From Candidatus Shapirobacteria bacterium UBA2283 (GTDB lineage Bacteria; Patescibacteriota; Microgenomatia; UBA12405): a stretch of DNA of 12,724 bases. Within the stretch, counting starts at the first letter, position 1. Every line of letters starts with the position of its first letter. The stretch is taken from NCBI GenBank assembly GCA_002345725.1, contig DDWP01000083.1:1-12724 (forward strand), read 5' to 3'. Under the pieces are notes generated by a model. It was not told where the DNA came from. It searched no databases and saw only the letters and a program-made list of their open reading frames with translations. The position numbers and the translations under genes were made by a program. Of this stretch, positions 1-6,756 are shown piece by piece.

Positions 1-413
1 CGACCGATCACAATCTTCGCAGTCTGGCGCTAAGCCAGGAGAAGCTTGGTGAAGGCGATTGTCTTTTAATTTTTCCTGAGGGGATTATCACTGGTGGTCA
101 AACTAGTCAGATTATCAAAGGTGGGACAGGCGCTGTGCGTTTGTCTTTACTTTCTCATGTCCCGATTATTCCTATTGGTATTCGAGGTAGCAATCATGTC
201 CATCCTTATTTATTAAAGAATCGATTACCTTTTTATTTTAAGCGTCATCTCCCAATTGTCATCAAAATTGGTAAAGAAATTAATTTCCCAGCACATCCCG
301 GTCTTGATTTGTCTTCTCACACTGAGCCAAATCGCCTTCTTCTTCGTTCTCTTACCAACAATCTTATGGCCAGGTTTTCTAAATTAAGCGGTTTGCCCTT
401 GGTCGACAACTAG
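1..413 (+). CDS. Lysophospholipid acyltransferase (PlsC family), 3' fragment
   Basis: C-terminal part of a 1-acyl-sn-glycerol-3-phosphate acyltransferase-like enzyme, which would add an acyl chain to lysophosphatidate at the inner face of the membrane during phospholipid synthesis. The frame is open from base 3, so the gene starts before the window; an internal GTG at 135 is not the start. Visible family motifs are LLIFPEG (bases about 63-83, the PlsC FPEG block that binds the glycerol phosphate) followed by a G-G-x-G-A stretch, and VPIIPIGI (the VPIIPV-type block). The NHxxxxD catalytic motif would lie upstream and is outside the window. The gene ends with TAG, 24 bases before the next start. 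Its coding strand is rich in pyrimidines, unlike the purine-rich restriction operon downstream. The family is clear from the motifs; substrate specificity cannot be told. Confidence 0.88.
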   Translation, partial: TDHNLRSLALSQEKLGEGDCLLIFPEGIITGGQTSQIIKGGTGAVRLSLLSHVPIIPIGIRGSNHVHPYLLKNRLPFYFKRHLPIVIKIGKEINFPAHPGLDLSSHTEPNRLLLRSLTNNLMARFSKLSGLPLVDN

Positions 414-432
414 ATTATTTTTGACTTATAAT
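403..432 (+). promoter_or_regulatory. Promoter of the kinase-like gene, leaderless type
   Basis: An exact -10 box TATAAT lies at 427-432. A good -35 candidate TCGACA (one mismatch to TTGACA) lies at 403-408, with an 18-base spacer, inside the end of the acyltransferase gene. Only five bases separate the -10 box from the ATG at 438, so transcription should begin at about base 439 or one base earlier, essentially on the start codon. No Shine-Dalgarno sequence is present. Confidence 0.65.
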
Positions 433-437
433 TATTT

Positions 438-995
438 ATGGTCAAACCACTTCTAGTTATCGTCTCCGGTCCATCATGTTCCGGTAAATCAACTCTAGCT
501 CAGAAATTATCTATCAAATTCAAATTACCTCTTGTCACCAAAGACGGTATCAAAGAAACAATTTTTGACCATCTCGGTTGGAGCGATCGGGAGTGGTCCA
601 AAAAAGTTGGTGCTACTAGTTACCGGCTTATTTCCTACTTTCTCGATTCAATGTTAGTTTCCGGTAGGCCTCTAATTATCGAAAGCAATTTCATGTCCGA
701 GTTGGATAGTCAGCCAATTTCAGAAAAACTAACTAAGTACGGCTATTTTCCTCTCCAGATAATGTGTCAATGCGACGGACAAATCTTATTTGAAAGATTC
801 AAGGCCAGGTCCGAATCCGGTGTGCGTCATCCCGGTCATGGCGATGATAAAAATTACGATGAGTTTAAGGACATGCTTCTCAAAGGCAAGCTTGAGGCAT
901 TAGATATCGGTGGAGAGATAATTACTTTCGACACTACCGATTTTAATAAAATAAACTACGATCCAATATTCCAAGTGATTGAGAAATTGATTTAG
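438..995 (+). CDS. AAA_33/zeta-toxin-like P-loop kinase-like protein
   Basis: A 185-residue P-loop nucleotide-binding protein, probably a small-molecule or nucleotide kinase; the substrate is unknown. The Walker A loop GPSCSGKST occupies residues 11-19 (Lys17, Ser18). KDGIKE at 35-40 sits where zeta-toxin and AAA_33 kinases carry the acidic substrate-site residue (Asp36). A hydrophobic strand ends in IIESNF (80-85). An Arg-rich lid-like segment around residues 120-140 carries FKARSES and RHPGHGDD. It is about the usual size for such single-domain kinases. The start is fixed by the ATG just after the TATAAT box. No antitoxin-like gene sits next to it, so a toxin role is not supported by context. 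It appears to be a monocistronic unit, since the next gene has its own promoter. The fold is confident; the reaction is not. Confidence 0.8.
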   Translation: MVKPLLVIVSGPSCSGKSTLAQKLSIKFKLPLVTKDGIKETIFDHLGWSDREWSKKVGATSYRLISYFLDSMLVSGRPLIIESNFMSELDSQPISEKLTKYGYFPLQIMCQCDGQILFERFKARSESGVRHPGHGDDKNYDEFKDMLLKGKLEALDIGGEIITFDTTDFNKINYDPIFQVIEKLI

Positions 996-1022
996 GTCAG
1001 TTCATCCGTATAAATTCTTTTT

Positions 1023-1038
1023 AATACACTAATGTATT
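1023..1038. terminator. Weak AT-rich hairpin after the kinase-like gene
   Basis: AATACA and TGTATT form a perfect 6-base inverted repeat around the four-base loop CTAA, 28 bases after the kinase-like stop codon. The stem is almost all A/T and no proper T-run follows, so it would be a poor intrinsic terminator. It could equally be a chance palindrome. Confidence 0.2.
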
Positions 1039-1086
1039 TGTTAGTAGATAACCTCAATAAGTAAAATTCGGCATATCTTTTAGCGG

Positions 1087-1092
1087 TATAAT
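1087..1092 (+). promoter_or_regulatory. -10 box of the HD-domain gene, leaderless type
   Basis: Exact TATAAT six bases before the ATG at 1099. With the standard offset the transcript would start on the A of the ATG. I see no convincing -35 element at 16-18 bases upstream and no ribosome binding site. Confidence 0.55.
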
Positions 1093-1098
1093 TAACTT

Positions 1099-1713
1099 AT
1101 GAACAAAAGAATTCTCTACTTGATTCAACAAGCGGGTTCGTTAATGCAAATGCCTCGTTCTCATAAACGCAGTCTAGGCAATACCTTTGACACTGTTGCT
1201 TCGCATAGTTTCCATGTTGCTATCATCGCCTATTGTATTGCTCGTATGGAAAAACTATCTCATGCTGATGCCACTACTGCTATGATGATGGGTCTGATGC
1301 ACGACCTGCCAGAAGCTAGGACGGGGGATATGGACTTTGTTGCCAAAAACTATACTAAAGTCGACGAGCCAAAAGCTATTGATGATCAGTTTGCTGATAT
1401 TGATTTTGGAACTGATCTTAAAAAAGTTGTTGACGAGTATGAAGATCGTCAAAGTATTATTTCCAAGTGTGCCAAAGATGCCGATTCTGTTGAACAGATA
1501 TATCAAGAATGGGTTTTGTCTTGGCAGGGGAATAAATTGGCCAACCAATGGTTTGAAGGGGACTTTACTCATCGTGTTCCCATGTTTTTTACTGAGTCCG
1601 CCAAACAAATTGCTCTAAGTATGAAAGACAGCGATCCGAACAAGTGGTGGTGGGCTGAGTTTGTTGAGAAAGGTATCGACTACAAACATCTTAATGGTAA
1701 AGGAGAGAGATAA
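1099..1713 (+). CDS. HD-domain phosphohydrolase (YfbR/5'-deoxynucleotidase-like)
   Basis: A 204-residue HD-superfamily metal-dependent phosphohydrolase, most like the YfbR/HDDC2 group that removes phosphate from deoxynucleoside 5'-monophosphates in the cytoplasm. The expected metal ligands are visible: His36 in the SHSFHVA block, His68-Asp69 in LMHDLPEA with Glu72 next to it, Asp77 in the TGDMD block, and the distal Asp129 in KDADSVEQ. The N-terminal helix with LMQMPRSHKR resembles the substrate-side start of this group. The C-terminal tail is Trp-rich (WWWAEF). Length is in the normal range for the family. The start follows the TATAAT box directly. There is no operon partner: 103 bases separate it from the upstream gene and 322 from the next. 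A ppGpp hydrolase role is less likely given the size and motif set, but substrate assignment is inferred from the family only. Confidence 0.8.
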   Translation: MNKRILYLIQQAGSLMQMPRSHKRSLGNTFDTVASHSFHVAIIAYCIARMEKLSHADATTAMMMGLMHDLPEARTGDMDFVAKNYTKVDEPKAIDDQFADIDFGTDLKKVVDEYEDRQSIISKCAKDADSVEQIYQEWVLSWQGNKLANQWFEGDFTHRVPMFFTESAKQIALSMKDSDPNKWWWAEFVEKGIDYKHLNGKGER

Positions 1714-1972
1714 GATTGTATTTATGGTCTCTGTACCATCAATATCAGGATTTGAAACAGCCAATTGAATCCCGTTGTTAGTAAGTCAGCAATCCAGACT
1801 ATTACTTTTGTTATTAGGTCAATCATTAACCGGATTCTATCATTCGTATCTCTTAATTGATAATCACTTTATCCTTATAGGTTCTTTTGCAGTAAAATAG
1901 GCTAATGCCAATTAACAATCGTAAGCAATTTCACTGAAGTTGGTAGTCTAAGTCTTGATTATCAACATACAC

Positions 1973-1990
1973 CTCAACCAATACGTTGAG
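1973..1990. promoter_or_regulatory. Inverted repeat upstream of hsdM, possible operator
   Basis: CTCAAC (1973-1978) and GTTGAG (1985-1990) are perfect inverted copies around the six-base spacer CAATAC. The arrangement suits a dimeric repressor site just upstream of, or overlapping, the operon promoter. No dedicated helix-turn-helix control gene lies next to it; the AlbA_2-containing proteins of the operon are possible but unproven ligands. Confidence 0.3.
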
Positions 1991-1993
1991 AGA

Positions 1994-2026
1994 TACAATA
2001 TAAACATAAAAGATATTATTTAAAAT
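1994..2026 (+). promoter_or_regulatory. Candidate -10 boxes for the restriction operon
   Basis: Three candidates are seen: TACAAT (1994-1999), TATTAT (2014-2019) and TAAAAT (2021-2026), each one mismatch from TATAAT. The last lies nine bases before the ATG at 2036 and would give a 3-base leader, in line with the leaderless pattern of the neighbouring genes. None has a convincing -35, and the A/T-richness of the stretch makes the choice uncertain. Confidence 0.35.
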
Positions 2027-2035
2027 AAAAATTTA

Positions 2036-3754
2036 ATGGTAAATATAAATGAATATGCAAACTTTATTTGGTCGGTAGCTGATACTTTGAGAGGCGATTA
2101 TAAACAAGCAGACTACGGAAAAGTGATCTTACCTTTGACTGTTATTAGAAGACTAGATAGTGTTCTTTCAGATACAAAGGAAAATGTATTAAAAAGCTAT
2201 GAATCCCAAAAAATAACCAATCTTCAAGAAGCTGATCTAGTACTTAATAAAATCGCCGGATACAAATTCCATAACCATAGTAAATTTGACTTTAGTAAAT
2301 TGATTTCGGACCCGGATAATATCGCTTCTAATTTACGAAACTACATAAATGGTTTCTCTCAAAACGCTAGAGATATTTTAGAGAATTTTAAATTTGAAGA
2401 AGAAATTAAGACCTTAGATAAAGCCAATCTCCTCTATCAAGTTGTAAAACAATTTCAGGAAATTAACTTACACCCTAGCAAAATAAATAATCATGAAATG
2501 GGTTATTTGTTTGAAGAGCTAATCAGAAAGTTTGCAGAAGCATCAAATGAAACCGCCGGAGAGCATTTCACACCCAGAGAAGTTATCAAACTGATGGTCA
2601 ACATTCTTTTTATTTCTGATAGCAACATCCTACGTGGTGATGGAATTATAAAAACCCTTTATGATCCTGCTTGTGGAACTGGCGGAATGATGTCGGTAGC
2701 CGAAGAGTATCTAAAAGAACTCAATCCAGACGCCAGACTTGAACTGTTTGGACAAGAAATTAACCCAGAATCTTATGCCGTTTGTAAGTCAGATATGCTG
2801 ATAAAAGTTCAGGACCCGGACCATGTGAAACTTGGTGATACTTTAAGGGACGATCAGTTAAGAACCGAGAAGTTTGATTATATGCTTTCAAATCCTCCGT
2901 TCGGAGTTAACTGGAAAAAGGCCGAAAAAGAGGTTAAGCAAGAGTATGAAGATCTAGGATTTGGAGGTAGGTTTGGAGCTGGTCTACCGAGTATTAGTGA
3001 TGGATCTATGCTTTTTCTTCAACACATGGTTTCAAAAATGAAACCCACTAATGGAGGTTCTCGGCTGGCGATTGTATTTAATGGTTCTCCACTTTTCTCT
3101 GGTAGTGCTGGTAGTGGACCTAGCGAGATAAGAAGGTGGATTATTGAAAACGATATGCTCGAAGCTATTGTAGCTCTCCCAGATCAACTTTTTTATAACA
3201 CCGGAATATCCACATATATTTGGGTCGTTACAAATAGAAAACCAACGGAAAGAAAAGGAAAGATCCATTTAATAAATGCTGTATCTTTCTTCAAGAAAAT
3301 GAGCAAGAGCTTAGGAAATAAAAGGCATGAAATTGGACCGGATGATATGGATAAGATTGTTAGTTTGTATGGAGATTTTAAAGAATCTAAGTTTTCCAAA
3401 GTGTTTGATAATAATGATTTTGGTTATTCCCAAATAACTGTTGAAAGACCAACGGTTGATGAAAAAAGGGAAGCCATTAAAGACGCCAAAGGCAAACCAA
3501 AAGCCGATCCTAAATTAAGGGACACCGAAAATGTACCTCTCAAAGAAAACATCCAGAAGTATTTTGAAAGAGAAGTTAAACCATTTGTACCTGATGCTTG
3601 GATTGATGAAACCAAAACAAAAGTCGGTTACGAAATAAACTTTACTAAGTTTTTTTATGAGTACAAACCACTAAGATCGCTTGAAGAAATCACCAAAGAC
3701 ATTCTAGAACTAGAAAAGGAAAGTGATGGATTATTAAAAAACATTCTTGACTAG
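2036..3754 (+). CDS. hsdM: Type I restriction-modification methyltransferase subunit HsdM
   Basis: A 572-residue N6-adenine DNA methyltransferase subunit. With HsdS it would methylate the target site, and with HsdR it forms the restriction complex. The N-terminal HsdM_N helical domain covers roughly residues 1-150 (IWSVADTLRG, VILPLTVIRRLD). GEHFTPREV at 175-183 is the characteristic entry to the catalytic domain. The AdoMet loop (motif I) is DPACGTGGM at 210-218, and the catalytic motif IV is NPPF at 286-289. The TGIST segment and the expected C-terminal region follow. All key residues are present and the length is normal, so it should be active. There is no ribosome binding site before the ATG. 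It is the first gene of the operon; its stop lies 10 bases before the best start of the accessory fusion gene. Confidence 0.95.
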   Translation: MVNINEYANFIWSVADTLRGDYKQADYGKVILPLTVIRRLDSVLSDTKENVLKSYESQKITNLQEADLVLNKIAGYKFHNHSKFDFSKLISDPDNIASNLRNYINGFSQNARDILENFKFEEEIKTLDKANLLYQVVKQFQEINLHPSKINNHEMGYLFEELIRKFAEASNETAGEHFTPREVIKLMVNILFISDSNILRGDGIIKTLYDPACGTGGMMSVAEEYLKELNPDARLELFGQEINPESYAVCKSDMLIKVQDPDHVKLGDTLRDDQLRTEKFDYMLSNPPFGVNWKKAEKEVKQEYEDLGFGGRFGAGLPSISDGSMLFLQHMVSKMKPTNGGSRLAIVFNGSPLFSGSAGSGPSEIRRWIIENDMLEAIVALPDQLFYNTGISTYIWVVTNRKPTERKGKIHLINAVSFFKKMSKSLGNKRHEIGPDDMDKIVSLYGDFKESKFSKVFDNNDFGYSQITVERPTVDEKREAIKDAKGKPKADPKLRDTENVPLKENIQKYFEREVKPFVPDAWIDETKTKVGYEINFTKFFYEYKPLRSLEEITKDILELEKESDGLLKNILD

Positions 3755-3764
3755 CATTATAACC

Positions 3765-5408
3765 ATGACTAATAAAATTGACAAAAACAATGCAGGTACA
3801 ATACTAAATTCGTTTGTCAAAGCAATCAAAAAATCTTATTTATACAGCGATGACATTTTAATAAATGCTACTAACTTTGATAATTTTCAGAATTTATCTT
3901 GTACCACTTCCATAACTGGTAACTATTCAGAGGTAATTGAAAAAATTGGTAAAAGTACAGAAAAAAAAGATTTAGTTTTTGGAATTTTCCCGATAGGGAT
4001 GAAACCAGTAGAATATAAAATCTCTGGTGATGGTAAGACAGAGCTTTTATCACAAGATCACATATTTATCCTAAAATCTCTTCCCCTCATTAGCGAGTCT
4101 GGAATAGGTTTATTTCTAGTAACACCAAACATTCTTTACTCTAATTTAGGGAAAAAGTTCATTGGAGCGTTGGACCGACTTGGTATGTCAATAAACGCTG
4201 TGTTTGGTTTTCCAAGTAATTTATTTTATCCACAGACTGCTATAAAACCAGTGATAATTCTAATTAGTAAGAATAGAAATAAGGATATTTTTGTTGCAGA
4301 AGTAGACCAAAGCTCTGAAATTGATAATATAGTCGACAGCCTAAAGAACAATGTAGGCTCCGCAAATCTAAACGAGGGGCTCTTTATAAACCGAAATAAC
4401 TTTACTTCTTTTGAAAACTTCAAGACTACAAGCGAAATAGACAAATTAAAAACACAATACAAAGAGTACAAAAGCTGGAACCTTTCGGAAGTTAGCCTCA
4501 GCATTGGCTCTACCAGAGAAAATTTTGTAAACAAAAATAATTCGATATATATTCCAAAACTGGGACCATCACCAGTTATATCTAACCTAAATAGAGCTAC
4601 GCTCAAACATCAGAATTACTATCAAATAGTTCTTAACAAAGATATTGTTGAGGCTGAGTATTTGAGAATCTTTTTTAAGTCAAAAATGGGGAGATTATTG
4701 CTAAGTTCCCTTCTTGTAAGTTCATATATCCCTCATATAAATAAATCTGATCTTGAAAATATACAATTACCAGTCCCCGATAAGGAAACACAAAATCTAC
4801 TTATAGATACAGATCTGAAGTTGAATAATCTAGAAAAGGTCCTAGATGAGTTCAAAGAAGAACTGTCTTTGAATCCGAATGGGGCGAAGAATATCCAAGG
4901 TTTAATCAGTAGCGTTTTAAACGACTTAGGAAAATTAAATAAAGCAGATCAGATCCTATCTTTAATCAGAAAAGGAGAGTCAAAGACCCTTGAATTTAAA
5001 CAAACTTTCTCGACTGATATTAAAACCAATAAGAAAGAACAGTTCATAGTTAATTCCTCATTGAAAAATATCGTTGCTTTCCTAAATTCTGATGGGGGTA
5101 CATTGCTAGTTGGGGTTGAAGACAGTGGAATTATTAAAGGTATAGAAAGGGATTGTTTTACGAGCGATGATAAATATCTTCTAAATTTCAAAAACAATAT
5201 CAAAGAAAAAATTGGAGAAAAGTACTATCAGTTTATTGATTGGGAGATTGCAGATGTTTATGGTAAAAAAGTGTTGATAGTAACCTGTAAGGCATCAGAG
5301 GATCCATGCTATCTGAATGGTAAAGAATTTTATGTTCGGACAAACCCTTCTGTGGATCAATTAGAAGGACCGGAGTTAGTTAGCTATATTAAAAAACACT
5401 TCGACTAA
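3765..5408 (+). CDS. Accessory fusion: inactive methyltransferase-like / HsdS-like region / AlbA_2 domain
   Basis: A 547-residue protein not matching any standard Hsd subunit. I chose the ATG at 3765, ten bases after hsdM; an in-frame TTG at 3747 would overlap hsdM by 8 bases. Residues about 69-185 resemble the C-terminal half of an N6-adenine methyltransferase: KDLV, then FLVTPNILYS, GFPSNLFYPQTAIKPVIIL. However, IFPIG (74-78) stands where NPPF should be, and no AdoMet-binding DPACGTGG motif exists, so it should be catalytically dead. Residues about 225-375 look like an HsdS/type IIG target-recognition region (IYIPKLGPSPVIS, SYIPHINKSDLENIQLPVP) followed by a coiled-coil-like helix. Residues about 395-547 form an AlbA_2 (Schlafen-type) domain with GESKTLEFK (Glu405, Glu410), FLNSDGGTLLVGVED (Asp453) and a YVRTN block. 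It likely binds nucleic acid and may pair with HsdM or HsdS. The AlbA_2 call is strong, the HsdS-like call moderate, and the function unknown. Confidence 0.8.
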   Translation: MTNKIDKNNAGTILNSFVKAIKKSYLYSDDILINATNFDNFQNLSCTTSITGNYSEVIEKIGKSTEKKDLVFGIFPIGMKPVEYKISGDGKTELLSQDHIFILKSLPLISESGIGLFLVTPNILYSNLGKKFIGALDRLGMSINAVFGFPSNLFYPQTAIKPVIILISKNRNKDIFVAEVDQSSEIDNIVDSLKNNVGSANLNEGLFINRNNFTSFENFKTTSEIDKLKTQYKEYKSWNLSEVSLSIGSTRENFVNKNNSIYIPKLGPSPVISNLNRATLKHQNYYQIVLNKDIVEAEYLRIFFKSKMGRLLLSSLLVSSYIPHINKSDLENIQLPVPDKETQNLLIDTDLKLNNLEKVLDEFKEELSLNPNGAKNIQGLISSVLNDLGKLNKADQILSLIRKGESKTLEFKQTFSTDIKTNKKEQFIVNSSLKNIVAFLNSDGGTLLVGVEDSGIIKGIERDCFTSDDKYLLNFKNNIKEKIGEKYYQFIDWEIADVYGKKVLIVTCKASEDPCYLNGKEFYVRTNPSVDQLEGPELVSYIKKHFD

Positions 5409-5409
5409 A

Positions 5410-6756
5410 ATGTTAAAGACATATCAAAAATATAAAAGTACGGATGTGGTCTGGGTAAAAGAAATACCCGAAGAGTGGAATTTTAGAAAGCTAAAGTTTG
5501 TCTTTCAATACGTTGTCGATAATAGAGGCAAGACTCCACCTATATCTGAGTCAGGAATACCTTTACTAGAAATTAAACATATTAGTGGAAAAAAGGTTCC
5601 CTCCTACAACACTGACAAATTTGTTTCTGAGGATGTTTATAAAAGTTGGTTTAGAGGACATATTAAAAAGAATGACATATTGATAGGTACGGTCGGCTCA
5701 ACCGGTGAAACGTGCATCTATGACGAAAGTCAACGTGCTTGTATCGCTCAAAACATTGTTGGGTTAAGAGCAGGAAGTGATAACCCTATGTATTTATATT
5801 TTATTTTATCGTCATACCATTTTCAAAAATATATTAGTGCCTCAAATAAAAATGTTATCCAACCAACGCTTAAAGTATCCGACTTTATACAAAATAAAGT
5901 TTATCTTCCAAACTCTTCAACACAAACTAAAATAGCCTTGTATTTGGACTATAAAACCAGCCTTATTGATAACTTGATTAAAAACAACGAAAAGTTAATA
6001 AAACTTTTTGAAGAACAAAAGTCAGTAATAACAAATAATGCAGTAACTAAAGGATTGAACAATGGTGCGGATATGAAAAATAGTGGTATAGAATGGTTGG
6101 GGATGGTCCCAGAAAAGTGGAGGATACTTAAATTAAAGTTTATTGGAAAATCAATTATCGGTATTACTTACTCACCAGACAATGTTGTAGATGAAGGTAA
6201 TGGGACATTGGTGTTACGATCATCTAACATTCAAAAAGGGGTGCTTTCGCTTAAAGATAATGTATATATCAACAAGAAGATTCCTGAGACATTAAAAACA
6301 AAGACCGGAGACATTCTCATCTGTTCCAGAAACGGAAGTAGTTCCTTAATCGGAAAAAACATAGTTATAACTGGTGAAATAATTGGAAGCACCTTTGGTG
6401 CCTTCATGACAGTCTTTAGGAGTGAATACTGGAAATTTCTTTCTAAGTTCTTCAATTCCCAAGTTTTTAAATCTCAATCCGGGTTGTTCTCATCGTCCAC
6501 TATAAACCAACTGACAATAAATACTTTGAATAATTTATTCATTGCCCTACCTCCTACTTTAGAAGAGCAAGAGGAAATCGCAACTCACTTAGATAAGGAA
6601 CTGAAACCAATCGAAAATTTAATCCAAAAGACCAAAAAACAAAATTACTTTTTAACTGAGTATCGGAAAACACTCATTTCAAATATAGTCACTGGAAAAA
6701 TTGATGTTAGAGATGAGAAAATTCCAGAAAGTGGGATAAAATACAACTATGTCTAA
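5410..6756 (+). CDS. hsdS: Type I restriction-modification specificity subunit HsdS
   Basis: A 448-residue DNA-recognition subunit with the normal two-half architecture. Each half opens with the same conserved block: VVWVKEIPEEWNFRKLKF (13-30) and GIEWLGMVPEKWRILKLKF (226-244). The first target-recognition domain covers roughly 20-168 and is followed by a long spacer helix (about 169-215, ending in the typical SVITNNAVTKGL). The second domain covers about 245-385, then LPPTLEEQEEIATHLDKE and a second helix ending in LISNIVTGKIDVR. Two domains imply a bipartite target; the sequence recognised cannot be predicted here. The ATG starts one base after the previous stop, and the end overlaps hsdR by 8 bases, suggesting translational coupling. 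There is no frameshift or inverted repeat of the phase-variable type. Confidence 0.95.
   Translation: MLKTYQKYKSTDVVWVKEIPEEWNFRKLKFVFQYVVDNRGKTPPISESGIPLLEIKHISGKKVPSYNTDKFVSEDVYKSWFRGHIKKNDILIGTVGSTGETCIYDESQRACIAQNIVGLRAGSDNPMYLYFILSSYHFQKYISASNKNVIQPTLKVSDFIQNKVYLPNSSTQTKIALYLDYKTSLIDNLIKNNEKLIKLFEEQKSVITNNAVTKGLNNGADMKNSGIEWLGMVPEKWRILKLKFIGKSIIGITYSPDNVVDEGNGTLVLRSSNIQKGVLSLKDNVYINKKIPETLKTKTGDILICSRNGSSSLIGKNIVITGEIIGSTFGAFMTVFRSEYWKFLSKFFNSQVFKSQSGLFSSSTINQLTINTLNNLFIALPPTLEEQEEIATHLDKELKPIENLIQKTKKQNYFLTEYRKTLISNIVTGKIDVRDEKIPESGIKYNYV

Larger units (their letters stand above)
1714..2035. other. Intergenic region upstream of the restriction operon
   Basis: This 322-base gap contains no plausible gene, tRNA or CRISPR repeat that I can see. 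A short inverted repeat ATGGT/ACCAT (1724-1739, six-base loop) follows the HD gene but has no T-run. The distal half holds two similar small palindromes, TTGATAATCA at 1857-1866 and TTGATTATCAA at 1955-1965, and a hairpin-like repeat at 1973-1990. The last 50 bases are very A/T-rich and probably carry the hsdM promoter. Confidence 0.6.

Noticed and set aside
438..995. Zeta-toxin reading of the P-loop protein, as part of a toxin-antitoxin pair
   Set aside because: No small antitoxin gene precedes or follows it, and it has its own promoter between two metabolic-type genes; the P-loop fold alone does not make it a toxin.
1714..2035. tRNA gene, CRISPR repeat or riboswitch in the long gap
   Set aside because: No T-loop consensus, cloverleaf pairing, regularly spaced repeats or conserved aptamer core could be found by eye.
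5410..6756. Phase-variable specificity locus with recombining hsdS copies
   Set aside because: There is one complete hsdS, no inverted hsdS fragments, no recombinase gene and no long inverted repeats. The HsdS-like region of the upstream gene is too diverged to recombine with it.
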